From NCBI RefSeq assembly GCF_036320965.1, contig NC_092231.1, forward strand, positions 25,505,894 to 25,569,893: a stretch of DNA of 64,000 nucleotides, in the 5' to 3' direction. Below are positions 13,121-22,139 of the stretch, piece after piece (the first letter of the stretch is position 1; every line of letters starts with the position of its first letter). The translations under genes and the position numbers were made by a program. A model generated the notes under the pieces. The model saw only the letters and a list, made by a program, of their open reading frames with translations. It was not told the origin of the DNA and ran no database searches. Source of the DNA: Panulirus ornatus. Lineage: Eukaryota > Arthropoda > Malacostraca > Decapoda > Palinuridae.

Positions 13121-13204
13121 ATTATTGTTCACGTCAACAAACTGGTTTAGATCTTTAAGATAATGATCATGTTAATCATTACTCTTCCTACTGTCTTGGG
13201 TCGC

Positions 13205-13775
13205 TCTTGTGTGAGTCATTATGTGTGGTCGCTCTTGGTAAAGACACTCACTGTTTGTGTTCGTTCGTGTTAAAAGATCGTCACTATCTGTGTTCGTTCG
13301 TGTTAAAAGATCGTCACTATCTGTGTTCGTTCGTGTTAAAAGATAGTCACTAGCTGTACTAGTTCGTGTTAAAAGATGTTCACTAGCTATGTTAACTCGT
13401 GTTAAAAGATAGTGACTATCTGTGGTCGCTCGTGTTAAAAGAGTCACTAGCTGTATTAGTTCGTGTTAAAAGATATTCACTAGCTATGTTAACCCGAGTT
13501 AAAAGGTAGTCACTAGCTGTGTTGATTCGTGTTAAAAGATAGGCATTAGCTATGTTAACTCGTGTTAAAAGATAGTCACTAGCTGTGTTAATTCGTGTTA
13601 AAAGATAGTCACTAGGTATGTTAACTCGTGTTAAACGATAGTCACCATCTGTGTTAACTCGTCTTAAAAGATAGTCACCATCTGTGTTAACTCGTGTTAA
13701 AAGATAGTCACCATCTGTGTTAACTCGTGTTAAAAGATAGTCACCAGCTGTGGTCTCTCGTGTTAAAAGATAAAA
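13205..13775. repeat. 33-bp minisatellite, ~17 units
   Basis: Units carry CGTGTTAAAAGATAGTCAC, repeating every 33 bp (for example at 13561 and 13594), with substitutions that vary between units. Because 33 is divisible by three, minus-strand frames stay open (LLTRVNTASDY-like 11-residue repeat). The frames are artefacts. It is unrelated in sequence to the 33-bp array at 52871. Confidence 0.93.
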
Positions 13776-13793
13776 GGGCAATCAAGTGGTGTG

Positions 13794-13810
13794 CAGGCGC
13801 GCGCACGCGC

Positions 13811-13863
<53 letters not shown>

Positions 13864-13880
13864 GGGGGGGGGGGGGGGGG
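13794..13880. repeat. (CG)(TG)n tract followed by 18 G
   Basis: A GCGCGCACGCGCGCG stretch leads into about 24 TG units and then an 18-base G-run at 13863-13880. Confidence 0.97.
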
Positions 13881-14017
13881 CTAGTAATGGAAGGTCCACA
13901 TCTTCTCCCTGGCGTGTTTATGGGTCTACTCAGGCTGTTAAGCCGGTCTTTCATGCAAGGTAATTACCAGTTTTTTTTTCTAAGTGTGAAAAGGCCATGT
14001 TTTTCCCTCTCTCTTCA

Positions 14018-14019
<2 letters not shown>

Positions 14020-14081
<62 letters not shown>
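14020..14081. repeat. (TA)n microsatellite
   Basis: About 30 TA units. Confidence 0.98.
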
Positions 14082-14083
<2 letters not shown>

Positions 14084-14194
14084 GACTTTTCTCACTAGGG
14101 GCATTAAACCGTTTTGAGGGCTCGTAAAACGACACATTGACGACTGTCTGACTTTTTCATTCCTACGAAAAAAATTTTGTATATATATGTATAT

Positions 14195-14700
14195 GTATAT
14201 TGTTGTACATAATTGCTGTTTCCTGTGTCAGCGAGGTAGCGCCAGGAAACAGACGAAGAAATGGCTCATCCACTCATATACACATATATACTTACATAAA
14301 CACCCAAATACGCACATATATGTACATATATGCATACATATACATTTATGCAGACATTACATACATACACATGTACATATTCATACTTGCTTGCCCTCAT
14401 CCATTTCTGTCGCTACCCTGCTCCACAGGTAGACAGCATCGCTATATCCTGCTTCAGCGAGGTAGCGCCAGGAATACAGACAAAGAGGTCACATTCGTTC
14501 ACACTCAGTCTCTAGCTGTCACATGTAGTGCATCGAAACCATAACTCCCTATCCACATCCAGGCCCCACAGACCTTTCCATGGGTTACCCCAGACGCTTC
14601 ACATGCCCTGGTTCAGTCCATTGACAGCACGTCGACCCCAGTATACCACATCGTTCCAGTTCACTCTATTCCTTGCACGCCTCTCACCCTCTTGTATGTG
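14195..14700 (-). mobile_element. RTE 3'-end fragment, minus strand
   Basis: Reverse complement of the RTE 3' UTR: the terminal stem-loop (GCTGTTTCCTGTGTCAGCGA) is at the left, then the CA/TA-rich UTR and a second GCGAGGTAGCGCCAGG box near 14457-14472. After it come CACTCAGTCTCTAGCTGTCA and GACAGCACGTCGACCCCAGT, ending in the C-terminal codons near 14690. It is 5'-truncated and abuts a (TG)n tract. The older long-UTR subfamily is represented. Confidence 0.9.
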
Positions 14701-14701
14701 A

Positions 14702-14702
<1 letters not shown>

Positions 14703-14753
<51 letters not shown>
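14703..14753. repeat. (TG)n microsatellite
   Basis: About 25 units between two minus-strand RTE 3' fragments. Confidence 0.97.
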
Positions 14754-14755
<2 letters not shown>

Positions 14756-14756
14756 T

Positions 14757-14882
14757 TTGTTCATACTTGATCGCTGTTTCCCGCGTTAGTGAGGTAGCGC
14801 TAGAAACAAATGTATAGGCCGCAGCTCCTCACATCCTTTCTCCATCTGTCACGTGTAATGCACTGAAACTATAGCTTCCTGT

Positions 14883-14884
<2 letters not shown>
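14757..14884 (-). mobile_element. RTE 3'-end fragment, minus strand
   Basis: A second short 3' end starting with TCGCTGTTTCCCGCGTTAGT and truncated within the UTR, followed by a (CA)n tract to 14920. Confidence 0.85.

Positions 14885-14920
<36 letters not shown>
14885..14920. repeat. (CA)n microsatellite
   Basis: About 18 CA units directly after the RTE fragment. Confidence 0.97.
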
Positions 14921-14923
<3 letters not shown>

Positions 14924-15099
14924 TTCTTTGACTGGTATTTTGACCGCCGCCACCATAAGTGTGGAGGGTGTGAGTGTATCAGCCAGTTGGCTCTAAAGGC
15001 CACAACAGAGAGATGAGTGTTCGATAAGAAACCGAATTCCTTTCGTCTCACGTACGTAAGGAGCGAGCTACCTCTCATTGGGTTACTTTCCTGCAGGTG

Positions 15100-15610
15100 T
15101 TGCGTTAACCTGTAGGTAACGTCTTACGGAAATTAACGTTACATGTCGAGATATACGATCAACGAATGTATTACAGTGACGGGTACGCACTAGACGTACA
15201 GCTTCTCAAACAGTAAGATTAGAACCGATGCTACTGTTGTATGTTAGCCAGCCAGGCCTGCCAGTTGTGGTTGGGTGAGGTTGAGATATCACTTATTACC
15301 ACTGTAACAAGGACACTGTTCTTGACCTACCACACCCATCTCAGTGATGAGGTTCCTCCTTAGTGTCATCGCCTCCTTCCTCCTCCTTCATTCGTTCTTC
15401 CTCATTTATCTCGTGTTTCCTTCACCCTTCTCCTCCGTCTTCCTGTCTGGTCCATCTGGTAACTGGCTAATTCTTGCTTACCTATTTTCTCACTCGTATG
15501 CTGTCATCATTCTTTTCCTTTGTCTTGTCCTGGTCAGCTGTGAACACCTGTTTTTCCTTCCCTCCCCTCGTTTATTGTCACCCTTCTCCTCTCTCTTTCA
15601 TACCAGAGCA
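15100..15610. other. No recognised gene; unassigned sequence
   Basis: A plus-strand frame from 15344 begins with a hydrophobic stretch (FLLSVIASFLLLHSFFLIYL). It runs into the CTG/CTC repeat and has no domain I recognise, so I do not call it a gene. Confidence 0.4.
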
Positions 15611-15621
15611 CATTTGTGCCC

Positions 15622-15895
15622 TCCTGCTGCTGCTGCTGCTCCTCCTCCTCCTCCTCCTCCTCCTCCTCCTCCTCCTGTTGTTTTCTTTATCTTAGGTCTA
15701 CATCCCTCCCTTCCTTTCCTTTCTGTCAGCTGCTGCAGTTGTTGCTCCTGTTACTACTTCTGCTGTAGCTGCTAGTTTTGCCTGCTACTGCTGCTTTTGA
15801 TCATACTACTACTACTACCACTACTACTACTACTGCTACTACTACTACTACTGCAGCTGCTGCTCCTGCTGCTGCTGGTGTTGGTGGTGCCGCTC
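15622..15895. repeat. Trinucleotide-rich stretch (CTG, CTC, CTA)
   Basis: (CTG)n then (CTC)n to 15676, and a second CTA/CTG-rich stretch at about 15805-15880. Confidence 0.9.
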
Positions 15896-16014
15896 ATCTC
15901 GGAGCGGGGTAATAGCGTTCTCAAGAGGCATTACGAGCATTATATTGTTGATAATTGAGGCGTTTACTGCCCTCTCGCCTCGCTCCTTTCATTCATCCCA
16001 CTAATTTCTCAGAA

Positions 16015-16430
16015 ACGGCAGATCATACCCTTAACCCCCTCCGCACGCCCTTAACTACGGCATATTATACCCTTTATCCCTGTGGACGCCCTTAGCTGCG
16101 GCATATTATGCCCTTTACTCCCACGGATACCCTTATCTACCGCATTTTACACCCCTTGTCCTCTGCGAACGCCCATAGGATTGCAAAATATACCCTTTAC
16201 CTCCAGTTGACGCCCTTAGCTACTGCAGATTACGCCGGTTATCCTTTACGAACGCCTTTGCCTATGGGAGATGGCCTTCACTACTTAAGATTATACACTG
16301 TACACAGACGCCCTTATCTATAGCAGATTACAACCTTTATACTTCATGAACGCCCCTAGCTACAGTAGATTATACTCTTAAACCCCTGCGGGCTCCCTAA
16401 TGACGGTGGATTATAACCTTTATCCGATGG
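16015..16430. repeat. Degenerate ~42-bp minisatellite, ~10 units
   Basis: ACGCCCTTAGCTACGGCATA and TTATACCCTTTA words recur at 41-42 bp spacing (ACGCCC at 16044, 16086, 16169, 16210 and 16252). Units are well diverged. Confidence 0.8.
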
Positions 16431-17440
16431 ACCCCTTGGGAGGGTAGAAGGCACCCTATCCCATCACATACACTCATAGGACGTCAGGATACAACCTTTA
16501 CCCCTTCTCACTTCACTTACTCAAGATCGCCATCGTCATAGACCAACTGGTCTTCTGGTATCTGTCTCTCCCTCTAGCTCACATGTACTCTCCATGTACT
16601 CTCTTGTACTCCCCCTGTAATTTGAATTTATTTGTACGTCCCATAAGCAGACAGGAATGACAAGATCATGGCTCCCGATGCAGCATGGTCGTCTGCTGTA
16701 TCAAAGATCATTATCACACTGGTTTTTGAAATCGATATTGTTATCATTGAAGGAAACTTGCCTTAGTAAGGTGTTATTAAGAGAGATGTTTGCATGAGTT
16801 TACGTAAGACAACGTAAGATATTAAATAGTGTAAACAAAAAGAAGGAATTACCAAAGGCGTGGATTATGGAAACGAAAATTGTCTTGGTTTAGAATAATG
16901 TAAACAAGAGAAGTATCGCCGAGGTTGGATGTTAATGTTTGTAGGTAATTATCATCAACAGTGTTAGAATATTGCTCCTCTCACAACGACGTCCAAACTG
17001 AACTTTAGTCGGTGTTTACCGTTCAGATCGGCTTTACCCCACAATCGCCAGTTTTTTCTTACGACTTAGCTGCACAGGGGACAGTTTTGTGTTGCCTTTA
17101 CTGCGTCAGTGGACATCCCTCGCACTTTCTTTTTTTCAATTTTCCTCCTGACCTTGTGTGTGCTGCCATCTACGAGCAACTCTCTCAAACAGGAATGAGA
17201 GTAGTATTAATCACATATCAGGAAGGTTACTTCCATTACGGTAAATTAAATTGACTTTTTCTGCGGGTAATTTTTCCCATGTTGCCTTTCACTAAATGAA
17301 GATCATTTTCTTACTGAGTATGTGATTTTTTTCTCAGAATTGGTATTGGAAAAGGAGGAGGAGCCAAGATAAAATGATTATCCTTTAAGTTTCATTCATC
17401 AATTCTTGACGCTACCTCACTCACTTGCATATCAACTGAC
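16430..17440. other. No recognised gene; unassigned sequence
   Basis: Mixed-composition sequence. The longest frame (17012-17254, plus strand, 80 residues) has no motif I recognise. Confidence 0.4.
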
Positions 17441-17536
17441 TGTTATATTTCTTTCTTATATCTCCCCTGTTTATGTGATTGTTACACGAAAGTGCACTTG
17501 GAAACTTATCGTGTTTCATTTCCCCGTGGACTCATA
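17440..17536 (+). repeat. Dispersed repeat R130 (plus copy)
   Basis: Contains GAAAGTGCACTTGGAAACTT then ATCGTGTTTCATTTCCCCGT and GGACTCATAGGA. The same sequence occurs inverted at 18424-18545 and 38547-38650. The class of the element is unknown. Confidence 0.75.
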
Positions 17537-17754
17537 GGATAGGGGGGAGAGAATACTTCCAACGTATTCTCTGCGTGTCGTAGAAGGTGACTAAAAGGGG
17601 AGGGAGAGGGGGGCTGAAAATCTTTCCAAATCGTTTTTACTTTTTCTGAAGAAACAGAGAAGGGGCCAAGTGAGGATATTCCTTCTAAGGCTCAGTCCTC
17701 TGTTCTTAACGCTACCCCGCTGACGCGGGAAATGGCAAATATGTATGAGAAAAA

Positions 17755-17772
<18 letters not shown>
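17535..17772 (+). mobile_element. Short RTE-derived element
   Basis: Begins ATAGGATAGGGG (head start replaced by the R130 junction), keeps the CGTGTCGTAGAAGGTGACT core, AAGGCTCAGTCCTCTGTTCT and the CGCTACCCCGC stem-loop region, and ends in a 23-base A tail followed by (TA)n. It is moderately diverged from the young copies. Confidence 0.9.

Positions 17773-17839
<67 letters not shown>
17773..17839. repeat. (TA)n microsatellite
   Basis: About 33 TA units after the A tail of the short element. Confidence 0.98.
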
Positions 17840-17841
<2 letters not shown>

Positions 17842-18346
17842 GACTCCTGGTACAGGAAGTAAGCGAGTAAATACTAATGCTTTTAGAATACATTTACATC
17901 TTTGAATTTTGGTCCAAATTTTATTGTTTGATACTGGGAAAGAAAACCAAATTTTACACATTTCCTTATCAAAAAATCTAAATTTCTATATTTTTACTAT
18001 ATTGAATTAATCTTTATGCCAGAGATATATTTCATGATCATTTCACGTTAGTGAAATGATAAATAAATAAAGATCAGATTAGGACTTGAATTATTCTTAT
18101 TTATAACAGCTGACAGCCTCTGGAGGATGACCCTAAAGTGAGTGGGATAATACAGATGTTTACATCGAAGGAACTCCGGTCATTAACTTTAAGATTCGTT
18201 AACGAAGAAGTAAGGAATCATTAAGCTTAGTTTCCCTGAATATGTCTTAATGAGGAAACTGTATCCTGAAACTCCTGTAATGAGTTATGGAATTCCCAGA
18301 TAAGACGTTCGTATTCAGTCCTGACTCCGATTTTGTTATACCAATT

Positions 18347-18348
<2 letters not shown>

Positions 18349-18423
<75 letters not shown>
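18349..18423. repeat. (TA)n microsatellite
   Basis: About 37 TA units, bordering the inverted R130 copy. Confidence 0.98.
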
Positions 18424-18427
<4 letters not shown>

Positions 18428-18545
18428 TATTTCCTATGAGTCCACGATGAAATGAAACACGGTAAGTTCCCATGTGCACTTTTGTGTAATATTCATATCA
18501 TCACTGGAGATATATGAAAGATTATGTGACATTCATTTTTTCATT
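18424..18545 (-). repeat. Dispersed repeat R130 (minus copy)
   Basis: Reverse complement of the 17440-17536 repeat: TTTCCTATGAGTCCACGATG, GAAACACGGTAAGTTCCCAT and GTGCACTTTTGTGTAATATT. It starts exactly at a (TA)n tract. Confidence 0.75.
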
Positions 18546-18609
18546 CATTTCAAGCTAAAAGTTTGTTTTCTAAATTGTTTCTTACATTTTTCATATGTAT
18601 ATATATGTA

Positions 18610-18688
18610 TGTGTGTGTGTGTGTGTGTGTATGTGCGTATGTGTGTGTATGTGTGTGTGTGTGTATATGTATATATATATGTATATTA
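18610..18688. repeat. (TG)n/(TA)n target tract of the full-length RTE
   Basis: Interrupted TG tract passing into TA just before the RTE 5' end at 18690. A matching TA/TG tract follows its A tail. Confidence 0.9.
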
Positions 18689-18808
18689 TCCCTGGGGATA
18701 GGGGTGAAAGAATACTTCCCACGTATTCCTCGCGTGTCGTAGAAAGCGACTAGAGGGGACGGGAGCGGGGGGCCGGAAATCCTCCCCTCCTTGTATTAAC
18801 TTTCTAAA

Positions 18809-21805
18809 ATGGGAAACAGAAGAAGGAGTCACGCGGGGAGTGATCATCCTCCTCGAAGGCTCAGAGTGGGGTGCCTAAATGTGTGTGGATGTAACCAAGA
18901 TGTGAAAAAAGGAGAGATAGGTAGTATGTTTGAGGAAAGGAACCTGGATGTTTTGGCTCTGAGTGAAACGAAGCTCAAGGGTAAAGGGGAAGAGTGGTTT
19001 GGAAATGTCTGGGGAGTGAAGTCAGGGGTTAGTGAGAGGACAAGAGCAAGGGAAGGAGTAGCAATACTCCTGAAACAGGAGTTGTGGGAGTATGTGATAG
19101 AATGTAAGAAAGTAAATTCTCGATTAATATGGGTAAAATTGAAAGTTGATGGAGAGAGGTGGGTGATTATTGGTGCATATGCACCTGGGCATGAGAAGAA
19201 AGATCATGAGAGGCAAGTGTTTTGGGAGCAGCTGAATGAGTGTGTTAGCGGTTTTGATGCACGAGACCGGGTTATAGTGATGGGTGATTTGAATGCAAAG
19301 GTGAGTAATGTGGCAGTTGAGGGAATAATTGGTATGCATGGGGTGTTCAGTGTTGTAAATGGAAATGGTGAAGAGCTTGTAGATTTATGTGCTGAAAAAG
19401 GACTGATGATTGGGAATACCTGGTTTAAAAAGCGAGATATACATAAGTATACTTATGTAAGCAGGAGAGATGGCCAGAGAGCGTTATTGGATTACGTGTT
19501 AATTGACAGGCGTGCGAAAGAGAGACTTTTGGATGTTAATGTGCTGAGAGGTGCAACTGGAGGGATGTCTGATCATTATCTTGTGGAGGCTAAGGTGAAG
19601 ATTAGTATGGGTTTTCAGAAAAGAGGAGTGAATGTTGGGGTGAAGAAGGTGGTGAGAGTAAGTGAGCTTGGGAAGGAGACCTGTGTGGGGAAGTACCAGG
19701 AGAGACTGTGTACAGAATGGAAAAAGGTGAGAACAATGGAAGTAAGGGGAGTGGGGGAGGAATGGGATGTATTTAGGGAATCAGTGATGGATTGCGCAAA
19801 AGATGCTTGTGGCATGAGAAGAGTGGGAGGTGGGCTGTTTAGAAAGGGTAGTGAGTGGTGGGATGAAGTATTAAGAGTATTAGTGAAAGAGAAGAGAGAG
19901 GCATTTGGACGATTTTTGCAGGGAAAAAATGCAATTGAGTGGGAGAAGTATAAAAGAAAGAGACAGGAGGTCAAGAGAAAGGTGCAAGAGGTGAAAAAAA
20001 GGGCAAATGAGAGTTGGGGTGAGAGACTATCAGTAAATTTTAGGGAGAATAAAAAGATGTTCTGGAAGGAGGTAAATAGGGTGCGTAAGACAAGGGAGCA
20101 AATGGGAACTTCAGTGAAGGGCGTAAATGGGGAGGTGATAACAAGTAGTGGTGATGTGAGAAGGAGATGGAATGAGTATTTTGAAGGTTTGTTGAATGTG
20201 TCTGATGACAGAGTGGCAGATATAGGGTGTTTTGGTCGAGGTGGTGTGCAAAGTGAGAGGGTTAGGGAAAATGATTTGGTAAACAGAGAAGAGGTAGTAA
20301 AAGCTTTGCGGAAGATGAAAGCCGGCAAGGCAGCAGGTTTGGATGGTATTGCAGTGGAATTTATTAAAAAAGGGGGTGACTGTATTGTTGACTGGTTGGT
20401 AAGGTTATTTAATGTATGTATGACTCATGGTGAGGTGCCTGAGGATTGGCGGAATGCGTGCATAGTGCCATTGTACAAAGGCAAAGGGGATAAGAGTGAG
20501 TGCTCAAATTACAGAGGTATAAGTTTGTTGAGTATTCCTGGTAAACTATATGGGAGGGTATTGATTGAGAGGGTGAAGGCATGTACAGAGCATCAGATTG
20601 GGGAAGAGCAGTGCGGTTTCAGAAGTGGTAGAGGATGTGTGGATCAGGTGTTTGCTTTGAAGAATGTATGTGAGAAATACTTAGAAAAGCAAATGGATTT
20701 GTATGTAGCATTTATGGATCTGGAGAAGGCATATGATAGAGTTGATAGAGATGCTCTGTGGAAGGTATTAAGAATATATGGTGTGGGAGGCAAGTTGTTA
20801 GAAGCAGTGAAAAGTTTTTATCGAGGATGTAAGGCATGTGTACGTGTAGGAAGAGAGGAAAGTGATTGGTTCTCAGTGAATGTAGGTTTGCGGCAGGGGT
20901 GTGTGATGTCTCCATGGTTGTTTAATTTGTTTATGGATGGGGTTGTTAGGGAGGTAAATGCAAGAGTCCTGGAAAGAGGGGCAAGTATGAAGTCTGTTGG
21001 GGATGAGAGAGCTTGGGAAGTGAGTCAGTTGTTGTTCGCTGATGATACAGCGCTGGTGGCTGATTCATGTGAGAAACTGCAGAAGCTGGTGACTGAGTTT
21101 GGTAAAGTGTGTGGAAGAAGAAAGTTAAGAGTAAATGTGAATAAGAGCAAGGTTATTAGGTACAGTAGGGTTGAGGGTCAAGTCAATTGGGAGGTGAGTT
21201 TGAATGGAGAAAAACTGGAGGAAGTGAAGTGTTTTAGATATCTGGGAGTGGATCTGTCAGCGGATGGAACCATGGAAGCGGAAGTGGATCATAGGGTGGG
21301 GGAGGGGGCGAAAATTTTGGGAGCCTTGAAAAATGTGTGGAAGTCGAGAACATTATCTCGGAAAGCAAAAATGGGTATGTTTGAAGGAATAGTGGTTCCA
21401 ACAATGTTGTATGGTTGCGAGGCGTGGGCTATGGATAGAGTTGTGCGCAGGAGGATGGATGTGCTGGAAATGAGATGTTTGAGGACAATGTGTGGTGTGA
21501 GGTGGTTTGATCGAGTAAGTAACGTAAGGGTAAGAGAGATGTGTGGAAATAAAAAGAGCGTGGTTGAGAGAGCAGAAGAGGGTGTTTTGAAATGGTTTGG
21601 GCACATGGAGAGAATGAGTGAGGAAAGATTGACCAAGAGGATATATGTGTCGGAGGTGGAGGGAACGAGGAGAAGAGGGAGACCAAATTGGAGGTGGAAA
21701 GATGGAGTGAAAAAGATTTTGTGTGATCGGGGCCTGAACATGCAGGAGGGTGAAAGGAGGGCAAGGAATAGAGTGAATTGGAGCGATGTGGTATACAGGG
21801 GTTGA
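18809..21805 (+). CDS. RTE ORF: endonuclease/reverse transcriptase polyprotein (998 aa)
   Basis: It encodes the retrotransposition protein: it would nick target DNA and reverse-transcribe the element RNA in place. The N-terminal APE-like endonuclease spans about residues 18-262, with the expected residues visible: N24 (LNVCG), E53 (LSETKL), Y124 (AYAP), D160/N162 (MGDLNAK), D228 (LLDYVLID) and D255/H256 (SDHYLV). The reverse transcriptase spans about 500-820: AGKAAGLDGI (505-514), NYRGISLL, CGFRSGRGC (602-610), motif A FMDLEKAYDRVD with D637, motif B GLRQGCVMSP (693-702), motif C FADD with D745/D746, then FRYLGV. The basic C-terminal region (875-998) includes RRRGRPNWRWKD. No stop or frameshift is present and the length fits the family (~1000 aa). 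The start was chosen because it directly follows the shared head and precedes the endonuclease. Expression is not shown. Confidence 0.95.
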   Translation: MGNRRRSHAGSDHPPRRLRVGCLNVCGCNQDVKKGEIGSMFEERNLDVLALSETKLKGKGEEWFGNVWGVKSGVSERTRAREGVAILLKQELWEYVIECKKVNSRLIWVKLKVDGERWVIIGAYAPGHEKKDHERQVFWEQLNECVSGFDARDRVIVMGDLNAKVSNVAVEGIIGMHGVFSVVNGNGEELVDLCAEKGLMIGNTWFKKRDIHKYTYVSRRDGQRALLDYVLIDRRAKERLLDVNVLRGATGGMSDHYLVEAKVKISMGFQKRGVNVGVKKVVRVSELGKETCVGKYQERLCTEWKKVRTMEVRGVGEEWDVFRESVMDCAKDACGMRRVGGGLFRKGSEWWDEVLRVLVKEKREAFGRFLQGKNAIEWEKYKRKRQEVKRKVQEVKKRANESWGERLSVNFRENKKMFWKEVNRVRKTREQMGTSVKGVNGEVITSSGDVRRRWNEYFEGLLNVSDDRVADIGCFGRGGVQSERVRENDLVNREEVVKALRKMKAGKAAGLDGIAVEFIKKGGDCIVDWLVRLFNVCMTHGEVPEDWRNACIVPLYKGKGDKSECSNYRGISLLSIPGKLYGRVLIERVKACTEHQIGEEQCGFRSGRGCVDQVFALKNVCEKYLEKQMDLYVAFMDLEKAYDRVDRDALWKVLRIYGVGGKLLEAVKSFYRGCKACVRVGREESDWFSVNVGLRQGCVMSPWLFNLFMDGVVREVNARVLERGASMKSVGDERAWEVSQLLFADDTALVADSCEKLQKLVTEFGKVCGRRKLRVNVNKSKVIRYSRVEGQVNWEVSLNGEKLEEVKCFRYLGVDLSADGTMEAEVDHRVGEGAKILGALKNVWKSRTLSRKAKMGMFEGIVVPTMLYGCEAWAMDRVVRRRMDVLEMRCLRTMCGVRWFDRVSNVRVREMCGNKKSVVERAEEGVLKWFGHMERMSEERLTKRIYVSEVEGTRRRGRPNWRWKDGVKKILCDRGLNMQEGERRARNRVNWSDVVYRG

Positions 21806-21938
21806 CGTGCTGTCAGTGGATTGAATCAAGGCATGTGAAGCGTCTGGGGTAAACCATGGAAAGCTGTGTAGGTATGTATATTTGCGTGTGTGGACGTGTG
21901 TATGTACGTGTGTATGGGGGTTGGGCCATTTCTTTCGT

Positions 21939-21975
21939 CTGTTTCCTCGCGCTACCTCGCAAACGCGGGAGACAG
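21939..21975 (+). other. RTE 3'-terminal stem-loop (RT recognition candidate)
   Basis: CTGTTTCC pairs with GGAGACAG (one G-U), enclosing GCG...CGC and the loop CTACCTCGCAAA. The same hairpin occurs near the 3' end of the RTE copies at 1019-1056, 41355-41391 and 41488 (inverse), and a variant lies in the short elements. LINE RTs often recognise such 3' structures; that role here is inferred. Confidence 0.65.
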
Positions 21976-21986
21976 CGACAAAGTAT

Positions 21987-22001
<15 letters not shown>

Positions 22002-22050
<49 letters not shown>
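22002..22050. repeat. (TA)n-(TG)n microsatellite
   Basis: Directly follows the RTE A tail. Confidence 0.97.
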
Positions 22051-22139
22051 ATATATGTAAGGAAGAAGGGACGTCCTCGTTTTTAACTTAAGGAACCATA
22101 ATATATGGCAGATACATCTGTCTTGTCTGTGTATAATCA

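Larger units (their letters stand above)
18690..22001 (+). mobile_element. Full-length RTE-type non-LTR retrotransposon
   Basis: The element starts CCCTGGGGATAGGGG, has a 119-bp 5' UTR (presumably holding the internal promoter), one ORF (18809-21805), a ~180-bp 3' UTR with a terminal stem-loop, and a 15-base A tail. A single ORF with APE-type endonuclease plus reverse transcriptase, without a zinc-knuckle ORF1, is the plan of the RTE clade. It sits in a TG/TA microsatellite. The 3' UTR lacks about 220-300 bp that are present in the older copies at 1 and 40558, a deletion shared with the 45131 copy. Structurally this is the best candidate source element in the window. Confidence 0.95.

Noticed and set aside
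19615..20328. 237-residue minus-strand ORF opposite the RTE
   Set aside because: Antisense shadow of the RTE coding sequence. Its Ser/Thr/Phe-rich composition follows from the purine-rich sense strand.
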